In this document: in pieces, positions 34,400 through 45,965 of the stretch | Layout of the letters: each line of letters starts with the position of its first letter | Numbering within the stretch: position 1 is the first letter of the stretch | Assembly (NCBI RefSeq): GCF_034190915.1 | Contig: NW_026947491.1 | Span: forward strand, 18,788,101 to 18,852,100 | Length of the DNA: 64,000 nt | Source of the DNA: Cavia porcellus | Lineage: Eukaryota > Chordata > Mammalia > Rodentia > Caviidae | Direction: 5' to 3' | Translations under genes and position numbers: made by a program | The notes under the pieces: generated by a model | Told to the model about the DNA's origin: nothing | Database searches by the model: none | Seen by the model: only the letters and a program-made list of their open reading frames with translations

Positions 34400-34770
34400 T
34401 GCTGACACTGCATCAACCACATATGTCCAAGAAACACTGACTCCACAGATGTGCCCATTCCTTAGGTGTGGGCCATGGATTCTGCCATCTGGATTTCAAA
34501 GCAAGCACTGGACATCTGCAGGCACAGGCAGGAACCACTGCAGGAAGGAGAACACTGCAGGGAGGAGACCCCACAGAAGTTATGCCAGTACAAGGATGGA
34601 GTGAGAGCCGGCACAGAGAGGCACCCGAGCACAGCGTTTTGTACACCCCTGTTGCTATATTTACAACACAAGACCCTGGATTCTGCCATCTGGATTTCAA
34701 AGCAAGCACTGGACATCTGCAGAGCCTTCAGCATGAAAGCTGATGCTGGAGCAAGCAGGACTTAGCTTGC
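34400..34770. other. GC-richer patch with a 46-bp direct repeat and overlapping open frames
   Basis: An identical 46-bp sequence occurs at 34,476-34,521 and 34,677-34,722, 201 bp apart (67 codons). Both strands are open across much of the interval. The + frame at 34,466-34,765 has 99 codons and contains the repeated peptide DSAIWISKQALDICR twice. I recognise no domain and claim no gene. Confidence 0.5.
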
Positions 34771-35860
34771 ACCTATATGCAGTCAGGTGACAGGGGCAGC
34801 CATAAGGTATGCCGATGAGGCTGTTAGGCCCTTCTCAGCTTGTGATTTAAAGCCACTGTAACACAAAGTCACAGAGAATTCCTCTGGATCATTAAGGATA
34901 CCTGCTGCTCTAGCAGGGTTTTGTTCATTTGTGGGACTTGTGAATACTTTCTATCAGCTCTGTAAATTGGGAATGGCAGATTCACCACTATATTTGGGAA
35001 GCACTTAACATGGCTAATTTTTAAAACACACACTAGGACAGTCATACCCCAAATCTGATGCAATGTTTATTTCGATGTTATTTATATCAGACTTTTTAAT
35101 TGACATAAGAAAGATTTCAAACTTTCAGGCCTCTGTGAGGAAATAAAATGACTTTAGTAAGAGCTAAAAACTGGATGGAGGTCAGGATGTAAAGCTGTGA
35201 TTTGAGAGCATGGGGCCCTAATTGTTTCCGTGTTGGAGCTCATGCATCCTCTGGAGGGTATCATTAACACCAGGTAACTTTTTGAGGATAATTTCCCTAG
35301 GGGTTCTAGGTTCTTCCATGAGATCAGGGCTCTTGGAACATGAACTCATCTCTTGTTATGTAGGTCACAGTGTGCATCTTTCTTGCCACCTGAGGGTTCA
35401 GAAAGTTGACAAGATTTGGAAGCACACAGCTATCTCTGCCACAGACCAACTCTGTGATTGCCTGTTCTTGAACTTTCAGGGAAGTTAAATACAAGGAGAA
35501 ACTGTATTTGATGTAAGTTTCTCCTTGTAAGGTATTTTTACATATTCAGCAATAGGTGTGCACCCCCAAAGTTTGCACAAGTCTTATCCTCACACTCTGA
35601 TTCTCCAGCAAACTCATCATTCAGTAATCCATGAATTTCTTCCAACTTAATCTTCTGATCATGCAGCCTTGAGTAACTTCAGCCTTGGGTCATGGGTCTT
35701 GATTCTATTTTACTATGTCAGTCTGGTAGCCCCATATTCCATTGCAATGTAATTCTTTGATGTTCTCATAAAAATTTATTAATTATATTTTAATTTACAT
35801 TTTATTAATAATAATTTCTTTTTATTAATTTATACTTATTCCAGTGTGATTTTGATGGTT
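34771..35860. other. Unassigned DNA with one strong hairpin
   Basis: A perfect 14-bp inverted repeat lies at 35,490-35,503 and 35,516-35,529 with a 12-bp loop. The rest shows nothing I recognise. Confidence 0.5.
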
Positions 35861-35864
35861 GCAC

Positions 35865-36235
35865 TATTTATTGTAAAGAAAAAACAACACACACAATAAA
35901 TTCAAACAAAACAAAGTAGTGTAAAATCAATCAAAACAAAAGAAGGAAAGCATTATGGGCCTTCAAAACCAAACAATAGGAAATCAACATTGGCCGTCAT
36001 AATGTTTCCTATTCTCTTAAAATAGCTGTGCATATTCTCATATATATTGAAATCATGTGAATGTGTGGACAACTATCTTGAAGAAAACAAAAGACATATG
36101 GTAGCCTCTAATGATTTCCTGCTGTCTTGTGTAGAAGTCCTGTGTTGCTTGCATTGCTCTATTCTGATTCTCCTTGTTCTGTTTTGATGTGTTTGATTTT
36201 ATTTAAAATAAGAAAGAAGAACAACATTTCTACAT
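35865..36235. mobile_element. LINE-1 tail, opposed halves
   Basis: The part from 35,865 to about 36,045 reads as antisense tail modules. The part from about 36,050 to 36,235 reads as sense modules ending in TTTAAAATAAG. The head-to-head arrangement resembles the 5' inversions made by L1 twin priming. Confidence 0.55.
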
Positions 36236-36599
36236 GTCTATATTTGCAAGATGAGTGGCTCCCTTGTAATCGCCAAAAGCTTATAATATTTAACCATTAA
36301 CAGGTCTATTGAAGAACTAAACTACAGTATATTATACATTGTTATTTTTTGACTGTTCATTTTCTGCTTTTTTGCTGCTTTCCAGGGCATGAAAAGGCCA
36401 CACAGTATATCAGCTAACAGTAAACCACTCAGCTGTCTCCTCAGCTCCATTTTCATGTATTGGGAAATTGATCAGGATAAATGCCCATGAATGCTGACTC
36501 CCACCATCACGTGCAGATGTTTCAAATACAAATTGCTAAACCTGACCAAAATTACAGAACATGTGCTCTTTGTTTCAATGTTGAAATAGGGTCATTAGG

Positions 36600-37340
36600 G
36601 AAAATCAGTCTGAAGATGGTCACGATCTGCATGTTGATGGGATGCAGGAGAGAAGCAGGGGAGAAAGGTACTTAAGAGGAGCCTCGGGACACACTGGGGA
36701 TGACATTGCCATTGTGACTGTGTGTATGATTAGGCAGTTGACTACGTGTATTAATACTTCTCAGGTGCATATTTTACATGTGGAGAGTTTATGTCTTTTA
36801 TGAGTCACAAATTAGCAACCTGTAATTATAGAAAAGTACACAGAGAGTTAATGACAGTGAAATCAAGAGGCTCACCACCAGGAATCTCCTTAAATGCTGA
36901 GTCTGCTTTCTTTCAGCAGACAGAAGAATGCAGCAAAGCCACACATGTTCTCCCTGCAGAAAGTAGAGAATACAATCATGTCCACGGATGTGCTCTCTGT
37001 GCAGGACCTGGGACAGGAAGCAGTTTGTTCACAGCTTAGGAGAGCATAGGCCCAGACAGTGGGGAGAACATTTACAGCACATCAGCTCTCCTGCAGGTAA
37101 AGATACAGTTTATGACACTTTTATAAACTTCATATAGCAGATAAATAGAGTAGAAAAAGCATTTTAGGTAAACAGGAGAAATAAAAGGACATAAAGAGAA
37201 GGAGATACCAAGGCATTATCCCACAGTGAGTTCTCATATCATCTTGAATGAAATTTTTGTTTCTAAATTTCCTCATCACACTCACGTCCAAGGTGGGCAC
37301 AGCCCTGTGTCAGTTTTTCTTGCTCAGAACTCTCTATATA
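36600..37340 (+). repeat. Unit U 5' flank, second copy
   Basis: It matches 26,735-27,240 (CTGAAGATGGTCA..., TTAATACTTCTCAGG at 26,881 and 36,750) and includes copy 3 of the conserved block (36,840-37,060). Confidence 0.65.
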
Positions 37341-37350
37341 GCAGGACTCC

Positions 37351-37358
37351 ATGCAAAC
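37351..37358 (+). promoter_or_regulatory. Octamer-like V promoter element
   Basis: ATGCAAAC, one base from consensus, 123 bp before the leader ATG. It is followed by the conserved GGCCCTCCCTGTGCTGATG stretch. Confidence 0.65.
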
Positions 37359-37480
37359 AGGCCCTCCCTGTGCTGATGAAAACTAGCCCAGCCCTGACCC
37401 TGCCGCTCTGCAGAATAGCCTAGCCCTCTGTGCCCAGCTGGTCCCACTTCTTGATCAGAACTGAGCACAGATGGCTCACC

Positions 37481-38068
37481 ATGGAGTACATGCTTAGTTT
37501 GGTGTTCCTGTTTGCAATTTTCCAAGGTAAATTATTTATAAAAAAGACTCTGAGGGCATCAGTGAACAACAGTGAGTTAAACATTGGATGTTTGTGACAG
37601 CTTCCTGAAAAGGAGATCTCCCTGTGTGTTTTTTTTTTTTTTTTTTTTTAGACTTTTTTTTATCATTTTCTTTTTTATCAGTACCGGAGATTGAACTCAT
37701 GACCACACACTTGCAAGGCAAGGCACTTATGCCACTGAGCTAAATCCCCAGCCCCAAGTTTGCAGGTGTTGTGTGTGAAGCGCAGCTGGTGGAATCCAGG
37801 GGAGGCGTGGTGCAACCTTGGGGGTGCCTGAGACTCTCCTGTGCCGCTTCTGGGCTCACTTTCAGTACCTATGCCATGTACTGGGTTCCCTAGACTCCAG
37901 GGAAGGGCCTGGAGTGGATCTTATTCATAGGTACCAGGGGTAGCACGTACAATACAGACCCCGTGAAGCACCAATTCACCATCTCCAGAGACAACAACAA
38001 GAAACCTGCTGTATCTGCAAATAAGCAGCCTGAGAACCGAGGACACGGCTGTGTACTACTGTGCCAGA
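37481..38068 (+). pseudogene. IGHV: IGHV clan III (IGHV3-like) pseudogene, U2, SINE in intron
   Basis: The leader exon 37,481-37,526 is intact (MEYMLSLVFLFAIFQ) with a good GTAAAT donor. The intron carries an antisense SINE (37,629-37,755) ten bases before the acceptor. The V exon starts at 37,766 and reads [27 protein letters not shown] and MYWV, with the first cysteine and the tryptophan present. A TAG replaces the conserved glutamine of framework 2 ([15 protein letters not shown]). An extra base in framework 3 near 38,000 shifts the frame before the YYCAR sequence at the end. Heptamer CACAGTG is perfect (38,069-38,075); the nonamer region (TCCTAAACC) is poor. Two coding lesions make it a pseudogene regardless of the SINE. 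Confidence 0.87.
37629..37755 (-). mobile_element. tRNA-derived SINE inside the leader intron
   Basis: Antisense body: CAGTACCGGAGATTGAACTC (antisense B-box area) and TGCCACTGAGCTAAATCCCC (antisense A-box area). It ends in GCCCC, with its A-tail as the T-run at 37,629-37,649. The paralogous introns at 27,778-27,882 and 43,928-44,033 lack it. Confidence 0.85.
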
Positions 38069-38099
38069 CACAGTGAGGGAAAACCTCAGTGTGAGCCAG

Positions 38100-39150
38100 T
38101 CCTAAACCTCCATGTAGTTACTCTTAGCGCCAGCTGGGAGGGCTTTAGACACACAGCACAATGTCAACCTCCTAGAAAACAAGTATTTGAATATTTTATT
38201 GTTTTGAGTTGAGGTTGTAGCATTTTTACAAATGATGCTATGGGTTAATATAAAGCACAGAGAAACAAAGAATTAAAATACAAACTATGAAAAATCCCAA
38301 TTAAAACCCAAAATAATTGTTTCATTGGCTAAGAGTCCATGAAATACAAGAAATCCAGTATAATAAAATACTGTAATTCAATTCACAATTTGCTATTACC
38401 AAAACTGTGAATTTTGAAGTTTTTATTCTTTGATGAAAGAGGGAAAACTCTTTTTAATATTTAGAACAATATAAAGTAAGATATAAAAATACAATATTCA
38501 CTTGTAAGAATTGCTGTACTTACATGATCTTATGTGTCTCTCATAGGCAATAGATGGGTTCTGGTACATAGATAAAACGAAACTCCTAAGGAAATAAAGA
38601 AGAGACAAAAATACTTCTCAGCTCTGTGATAACATGCAACCGACATCCCTTCCTTCCACACTGAAACGTCACATAATACTGTCAGGGAAAATTTTAAAAC
38701 TGCACACTTTAATAAGAAATTAATAAAAAATAATGATACTGAGAACCACATGCAGTGATTTCAGTAGTCGTGAGTTTTTTTTTTTTTTTTCATTTGATAC
38801 CAATATTTGTCAAGCGTGTTTTCAAAATTTTGTTCTCAAAGGACATTCCTGGTAAATGTTGCAGATCAGTATTTAAAAGATTTAGTTGCTTTCTTATAAA
38901 AGATCATTGACAAACATCTAAAAGTGCCCAGTATAGCAACATTGAGGTGAGAATGAAGCAAATAATGGTGTCATTTTTAATGATCACTTTGTGTTTGAGT
39001 GTCATAAATCTATTCAACCAAATAAACAGCATAAAAAGGAAAACATCACAGCATTTATCTTAAATCAGTCAATTAATAAATAAATAAATGTGTGTGAAAC
39101 AGAAAGAAAAAGTAAACCAATGCTATCTGAGTTCAAAGCAATGATGGAAC
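38100..39150 (+). repeat. W-type V 3' flank attached to unit U2
   Basis: It matches 25,140-25,870 and 44,450-45,260. The similarity runs to about 39,040, the point where the other copies continue into a second V segment, which is missing here. Confidence 0.6.
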
Positions 39151-40285
39151 AGGAACCAAAAAGGTCATCTAGGACAACCTTGTAGAAAAACCCTGACATT
39201 GTTTTTCAGCATGTACACAGTGCTCCATAGAAACTCCCACACAAACACAGTCATATCGCTTATGACTCATGTGTTATTATCTCCTAGGTGAGAAATTAAC
39301 ACATTTTAGTTACAATTTTTTCATAACCTACATTGAGTATTTCCTAAACTTTTCCTACATCATCAACAAAGAATCTCCTGTGTGATGTGTGGGTTCATCT
39401 TCTACACTACACTTCTACTACCCACTGGAATCTGAGGAATGGAAACTTGAGGCTCACAGTGCTCCTGTGTGTCCCATCTCTGCACACCCCTGACCTGAAT
39501 GTTAACCAGCAGTACTGATGCTCCTCTGTGTCACTGCCGCATCATATTCTTGATGTAACTGTAACAAAGGGCCCATTTCTTTTCAAATATGTTCAACAAA
39601 ATTCACCTTCCACCCTTAGTTCATATCCTTAATTCCTAACGCAGGTGAAGAAACATCAGCGGAAACACCCCCACTTCCAAAGGATGAAACCAACCATCAC
39701 AGCCCATGCTTATCACTGGACTCATCTCTCATATCCACCAGGTGTTTCACTCAGATTTGACTCTTGCTCTTCACGTGTCAATGTTCATTAATGTTTCGGT
39801 TCTTCCACCACCAGAACTACAACATGACCCAGAACACAGGCAATTAATCATAGTAATAAAACCCACATGTGGCACTTTCCTAAGCATAGTGGCCAAAAGG
39901 TGCCTGAACTTGCAAGGTTTTAGGACAGTCTAGGACCACCTCAATGCCTCATAAGTGTATGCATTACTATGATAGTTTTCTTAAATCACTGTGAGATTAT
40001 ATATCATTTTTCCTATGCCTCTATCCATGCCATGCAATTCACAGCAGACATCACATTCTGGATGCAGGAATAAATTTGACTTCACAGCAAGGATATTGAG
40101 GTGTCCAGTAACAAAAATCAAAACCCGTGTCTACCCAGAAAGTAAGATTCACCTACTTCTGGGTTTCAGGTTCAGAAATCTCCTTGTTGGACTCAGAACA
40201 GCTCCACCCCTTGTCCAGATCCTACCCGGAGGCCCATTGGAAGCCTGCTGATCTATTTGTCCTTACTTCCACTGCCTCCACTGTT
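39151..40285. other. Unassigned intergenic DNA
   Basis: I see no recognisable gene or repeat. Short open frames such as the one at 39,991-40,251 have no motif. Confidence 0.4.
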
Positions 40286-40289
40286 ACCT

Positions 40290-41300
40290 GCATTCAGGCC
40301 ACCTCCATATTATTAGATTTGTGTAGGGCAGGAAAGGGGATATAAAACCAAGCTGTGTTATACAGTGTGCTAACTACCCATAATAAATGCAATCAATATT
40401 CTCTCAAAATGTACTAATAAAAACTAAAAATCCCAAATAAAAACATAAGGAAGGACAACAGGCTGAAATATGCTGGATTCATGTCTCCATTCATGAAATA
40501 ATATGTATAAATAGTTTCAAAAACATGGATTCACATCTCTCAGTGGATTGAGAGGGTACCATGCTGAGGTTCAGAGACCTGTCCCAGTCAATGATGTGAC
40601 TCATTAAAACAGCCAAATATTTGTTTGGTGTGATAACAGATTGCTAGGTTCTCTACTTCTGTAGAGTAGGCAAACAGTGCTTGTTGCAGTGATAATGGTA
40701 CTGGACACTTGTGCCTCCCTCCTGAAGAGGTCATATACAGAGTGTCTCCTGCATCCAGACTTTGCACCTCTTTACATTGGGGGTCAGAATGCACATTCCC
40801 CAAGCTCAGGGTCTCCTGGTAAGGAGTTGGGCTCTGCTCTCTGGCATAACTCCCTCAGGAATCCTCAGCCCCAAGGTACTGACTCAGCAACAGATTGATA
40901 CAGATGTCAGATCACAGAAGAATTCTTCAAGGAGATCTAATTTACGGCACTACTACATTCCAAAATCCATGTGACCTTAGGTAATGTGTAAAGCATTTGC
41001 TGTGGAACTCAGTATCAAGGAATCATGAGGGTCCTTGCTGTATCTTACTGGAAAGCCTTTCAATGTACTAGTAGTAAATAAGAGCTGCACCTCTCTGGTT
41101 GAGTGACAGTCCCCTGAAAACCAATGCCATCCTGGGCATAGCTGAAAGCCTTTCAACTGCAGGCTCTGTGCTCTACTCTGAGTTTCATATGCAGCATTGT
41201 TCTCCACCATGCAGGGAGTTCACAGCTCCAGGTATCCTCAGGGCAATGCAACTTGCCACAGGAAAAAAATGCATCAGAAAAAAAAACTAAGTTGAATTGC
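40290..41300 (+). repeat. Spacer with module Za, copy 3
   Basis: 40,290-40,400 matches 17,960-18,080 and 59,455-59,570 (GGGCAGGAAAGG..., TTACCCATGATGAAGGCAATC-like). 40,540-41,290 carries module Za, including AAGCATTTGCTGTGGAACTC near 40,990. Confidence 0.65.
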
Positions 41301-42071
41301 AATGAGACTACATATTACACTATACATATACACTGGGAGGGAGAAAATAGTGTAAGAAACTTTGAGATGAAAAAAAGTGTATCATCACATAAATCCATCA
41401 ACATACATATCTCTGAGTGTATTTCACATACAGAAAGAAAAATACAATCGAGTGTGAAAAATACAAAATTTAACATTTGTTTCTGAGAAAATTTTTGTCC
41501 ATGCAATGAGATGACAACACCTTGTTACTGGCCTCAATACTTTGTATTATGCCAGTTATCTAATGAACAAATGGAGAATGGAGAATGCAAATTCATTTCA
41601 GCAAGGACCCTGAAATGAATATGCAAATATGAACTTATAATGCAAATTGATGTGTGCTGTTCACACGCATCTATGCACATGTGCTGTATGTACCTCACAG
41701 TCCTGTATCCCTGGGATCTGTGTGCTGGTTTTCATATTCCTACAGTCATTCTTCATCTGTAAACACAGTCAGTTTCCTGTCCAACTCTTTACTACAGTTC
41801 CTGGAGTAAAAGTTTTGGGCCTTGAGCAATGGACTCCAGGGGCATCACTGGGTTCTTCTGGGGGCTCAATCATTGCTTGGCACCCAGATTCAAACCCAAA
41901 TCTTGTACATCCTCTATCTCCTTCTGTCCTTCATATATAAAGTGCATAACACAGGCAAATATTTTAGGAACTGCTAGTTAATCTCATATGGCACATTGGC
42001 TTAATATATTTGTATCTCAATATTTAAGATGTTCTCAGAGATTTGTAAAAATTAGTCTTGAAGAACTTGGA

Positions 42072-42472
42072 ACAAGCTCCTTCTTTTTCTTTTGCTGGTT
42101 CCCAGTTGTGTACTCTGGAAAATTTAAACAGGATGATGTGGAGAATCTGCCTCTGATCTCAGGACTCGCCCTGATCTCCCAAAATCACTTCTCAGCTGCT
42201 GCTGCAAGGAGAAGTCCGGTGACAATGAAGCACTTTCAGTCTCTGTCTCTGAGCCTCACATTCTCTGGTTAGCACAGCTCTGGAATGTTGCCTCTGGAGC
42301 TGATTCCCTCAGCCCCCAGGCAAGAATGCAGCAAGATGGTAATAATGGAAGGAGAACTTGTAATTCATCCCTGGCAAGTCAGCATCTCTAAAGACATAGC
42401 CAAGAACCAGTCATCTGAGTAACTGTCCTCCATATACATGGATAACACAACGGATTATTACTGTGCAATTCA
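42072..42472 (+). pseudogene. IGHV clan II fossil (copy 3 of 3)
   Basis: A leader relic (TTTTGCTGGTTCCCAG, near 42,091) and a TTCTCAG acceptor precede the V exon at 42,196. Framework 1 is readable (KHFQSLSLSLTFSG) followed by a TAG. Framework 3 is VSISKDIAKNQSSE with a stop after it, and the second cysteine survives (TDYYCAI near 42,450-42,470). The recombination signal is unrecognisable apart from a CCTGAGCCCAG-like spacer end and GCACAATAT. This is the best-preserved member of the trio. Confidence 0.65.
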
Positions 42473-42474
42473 TT

Positions 42475-43740
42475 TTCTGAAGATGCCTAACCCTGAGCCC
42501 AGGCACAATATACAGGGTGATGGAGACTAGTAGGAGGTGCTAAGTATCAGCAGTGAGTGCCCATAACCAAGCAGAAGGCACTACAGGACAGGGTGCTCTG
42601 GACCAATTAGGAAAGCTCTGGACCAGCACAGGGACCTGGAAATCTTCAGAGTACCAGGAGCAGCCCCAAGAGATAATGCAGAGAAGGGGGCTACAGACTG
42701 AGAGCTTCACAAAGTTTAGTGACTGAGTTTCCCCTCTGTCTTAGCTTCACACACACAGCAGAGAGCATGCAGTGTGCCTTCTCCAGTTCACTGGTGAGGT
42801 TTCCATACTGAAGAGAATGGAAGGGATTTGGGTGTTTTACAGAATATATTTATGCCTATATTTTATCATCCCCTTAATGTGATCTCCTGTGGCAGAGTTT
42901 CAGGAACTTGCATATTCTGGAAAAAAGGTTGTGAATCTTAGAAACATAGATGCTTTGGAATACACAGCTCTCACGATCATCATGCAAAAGTAGTTTGCTA
43001 TTCTGCTCCCATGAGAAGAATCTGTCACCATAATAAATAGTTTAGGAAAGAATAGGATAGAGGAAGCTACAGGAACGGACTTTATGGAAAATGATAGAGA
43101 ATTTATGAGCTCATAAATTACATATCTTGAGAATTGGAATGATTTTGTCCATATTCAACAAGTTTTATACTTTTGTCAAAATATATCTCAGTTATCAATC
43201 ATTAATGTATACATTTAATATACACATATTTATATACGTGGCATAATTTAGAGCAGAAAGCTCTAGAGAACTCTCTCCTCTTTCCACAGTGATAAATGTT
43301 GTCAGACCCTTGAACATTATATTGAAAAGGATGCTGTTCATCTATTCATTTATTAATATTATAGAATAGAGAACAATACTGTCACAGTCCCTTATTAGAA
43401 AAAGTCATCTCACAATCATCATGAAGCATTATCACTCGGTCTTGGAATTTCTCAGCAAGCTGTTGAGTTCTATAGAAATAATGTGTGGGATGAATTTATA
43501 TCCTGTGATGTCACATCTCATAGACATTGGCTTCTCATTCTATGTACACATTTATAAACCTTTAAACATAGCAGATCTATGACTTACATATTGATAAGAA
43601 CAAGAAAAAGAAATGAGTTTATTCATAGGAAAAGCCATGTGTTCTTACAATATTATGGCTCTTCCAAAACAACTCCAAAGCACACTCTCGTGCTTTGGAC
43701 CCTTCCCTCTCTGAGGCTTTCACCCTAGAACTGGCCATAT
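42475..43740 (+). repeat. Unit W 5' flank, second copy (with empty L1 site)
   Basis: It matches 21,700-22,095 and 23,558-24,450. The L1 present at 22.1 kb is absent here. The unoccupied site reads TTTATGCCTATATTTTATC at about 42,850-42,868. Confidence 0.75.
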
Positions 43741-43752
43741 ACACAGGAGACC

Positions 43753-43760
43753 ATGCAAAT
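43753..43760 (+). promoter_or_regulatory. Octamer of IGHV promoter
   Basis: Perfect ATGCAAAT 122 bp upstream of the leader ATG, followed by AGGGCC and the TGCTGATGAAAACC stretch. Confidence 0.8.
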
Positions 43761-43881
43761 AGGGCCTTCTTCTGCTGATGAAAACCATCCCAGCCCTGAC
43801 GGTTCTGCTGTGGAGAGGAGCCCAGCCCTGGATGCCCGATACTCAAATTTGGTGATCAGGAATGAGCACAGATGGCTAACC

Positions 43882-44339
43882 ATGGAGTTGGCCCTGAGCT
43901 GGGTTTTTCTGTTTGCAATTTTCAAAGGTAAATTATTTACAAAAAAAGATGCTGAGGGCATCAGTGTAACTGTATGGGTTACACAGTGGACATGTGTGAC
44001 ACCTACCTGAGCAAGATATCTCTGTGTCTGCAGATGTCCTGTGTGAGGTACGGCTGGTGGAGTTTGGAGGTGGCTTAGTAGAGCCTTGGAAATCTCTGAG
44101 ACTCTCCTATATGGCTTCGGGATTCACCTTCAGTAGCTATGGCATGAACTGGATCCGCCAGCTCCAGGAAAGGTGCTGGAATGGATTTCAGCTATCAGTA
44201 GCAATAGTAAACATACATACTAGGCAGACTCTGTGAAGGGCCGATTCACCATCTCCAGGGACAACAGCAAAAACACGCTGTATCTGCAAATGAGTAGCCT
44301 AAGACCCGAGGACAAGGCCATGTATTACTGTACAAGATA
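43882..44339 (+). pseudogene. IGHV: IGHV clan III (IGHV3-like) pseudogene, W2
   Basis: The leader exon 43,882-43,927 is intact (MELALSWVFLFAIFK) with a GTAAAT donor. The acceptor TCTGCAG leads to the V exon at 44,034. It reads [30 protein letters not shown] and GMNWIRQ. The first cysteine is replaced by tyrosine. One base is missing in framework 2 near 44,162, shifting the frame. In the new frame are [10 protein letters not shown], a TAG in place of the usual tyrosine after CDR2, then [20 protein letters not shown] and MYYCTR. The recombination signal is degraded (AACAGTA, 23 bp, TCATAAATC). Leader, splice sites and octamer look functional, so transcription and splicing could persist. Confidence 0.87.
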
Positions 44340-44399
44340 AACAGTAAGGGAAACCTCTGTGGGAGTCAGTCATAAATCTCCGTGTTGGAACACGTAGCA

Positions 44400-45260
44400 C
44401 CTACAGGGGGCGCTCAAGTCGCATAGCACAGAATCTACCACAAGGGGACAAGTATTTTACCATTTTATTATCTTAGGTTAGCGTTATGACATTTCAAATT
44501 GATGCTATGGGATAATAGAAACGGTAAAGAAACAAATTTTAAAATTCATAGTACATAAAATGCCAACTAAAACCTAGAATAATTAATTCATTGTCTACCT
44601 AAAGCCCACAAAACACAAGAAATTCGGTACAATAAAGTAACGCATTGCAGTTTGCTATTATCTGTTATTGAAACTGTGTATTTTGCATTTTATAGCCTTT
44701 GTTCAAAATGGAGAAAATCTTTTTGAATGTTTTATAATATAAAATAGAACAACATAGTAATTTATAGTACGAAATTGCAAGAATGTCTATAAGTGCATCA
44801 CCTAACATGGCTCTCACAGATAATATGCTGGACAATAAGCAAAAATATCTGTCAGATGTATGACTACATACAAGTCACATTTCTGCCTACTTGCAATGAA
44901 ACATCACATAATACTCATAAAAGGTTCTTAAACCTACACTCTTTAATAAGAATTTAATTCAATAAAAATCATGGTACTAAGTACCACAGCATTCAGAGAT
45001 TTCAATAATTATCAATTTTTTCGGTTGATCATCACTTCTTTCAAGCAGCTTTTTCGAAGTGTGTTCTAAGCCAATGTAACTGTTAAATGTCACACATTAA
45101 TATTTACTTTCTTTCCCACAAAATGTCATTTACAAACATCTAAAATATCTGTGTATAACAAAGTTAAGATGACACTGAATCATATGTTTGTATCATTTTT
45201 ATCACCTCAAGGATTTCAAAGCTGCAGATTTATTCAATGAAACAAATATCATAAAAATCA
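44400..45260 (+). repeat. W-type V 3' flank, second copy
   Basis: It matches 25,140-25,870 and 38,180-39,040. No gene is seen in it. Confidence 0.65.
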
Positions 45261-45280
45261 AAATATTTCTGTGTTTTCAG

Positions 45281-45572
45281 GTGTCCAATGTGAGGTGCAA
45301 CTGGTGCAGTCCAGGAGGACAGGCTTGATGCAGCCAGCAGCATCCATGAAACTCCCATGCAGGCTCTGGACTCAACTCCTGTGACTTCTGAATGAACTGG
45401 GCCTACAAGCTCCAGGGAAGGTGCTTGCAGCATGCACTGTGATAGGGACACACATTATGCTGACCTTGTGAAGGGCTGATTCATCATCTCCAGAGAGTGC
45501 CAAGGGTCCATTGCATCTGCAGATGAGCAGCCACAGATCCGCAGACACAGCCTTGTGTTACCATGAAAGAGA
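45281..45572 (+). pseudogene. Second, decayed IGHV segment of unit W2
   Basis: A good acceptor (TGTGTTTTCAG) precedes GVQCEVQLVQS at 45,281. Framework 1 continues as MQPAASMKLPC; stops follow in CDR1 and framework 2, and framework 2 is partly deleted. Framework 3 is scrambled and ends CYHERD. A clear recombination signal follows at 45,573. No leader exon is visible upstream. It is the homologue of 25,873 but keeps the acceptor that copy lost. Confidence 0.7.
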
Positions 45573-45611
45573 CACAGTGTGGAGAACTCAGTGTGAGCCC
45601 AGACGCAAAAC
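45573..45611 (+). other. V recombination signal (23-RSS)
   Basis: Perfect CACAGTG, 23-bp spacer, nonamer ACGCAAAAC. Confidence 0.75.
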
Positions 45612-45629
45612 TTCCATCAGGGAACTGCC

Positions 45630-45636
<7 letters not shown>

Positions 45637-45681
<45 letters not shown>

Positions 45682-45836
45682 GTCTCTCACTCTGTCTCTG
45701 TCTCTGTCTCTGTCTCTGTCTCTGTCTCTCTCTCTGTCTCTCTCTCTCTCTGTCTCTCTCTCTGTCTCTCTCTGTCTCTGTCTGTCTCTGTCTCTCTCTG
45801 TCTCTCTCTATCTCTCTCTGTCTCTGTCTCTCTCTG

Positions 45837-45867
<31 letters not shown>

Positions 45868-45886
45868 GTCTCTCTGTCTCTCTGTC

Positions 45887-45949
<63 letters not shown>

Positions 45950-45965
45950 GTCTCTCTTTCTCTCT
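45637..45965. repeat. Long (TC)n/(TCTG)n polypyrimidine array
   Basis: About 330 bp of nearly pure TC and TCTG repeats starting about 25 bp after an RSS nonamer. The open frames on both strands here are products of the repeat. It lies at the junction between unit W2 and duplicated block X2. Confidence 0.95.

Noticed and set aside
39991..40345. Overlapping open frames near 40.1 kb as a small gene
   Set aside because: No motif, no splice signals and no conservation in the paralogous spacers at 17.9 or 59.4 kb.
43882..44339. Functional IGHV gene
   Set aside because: Leader and splice sites are good, but the first cysteine is Tyr, a base is missing in framework 2, and a TAG follows CDR2.
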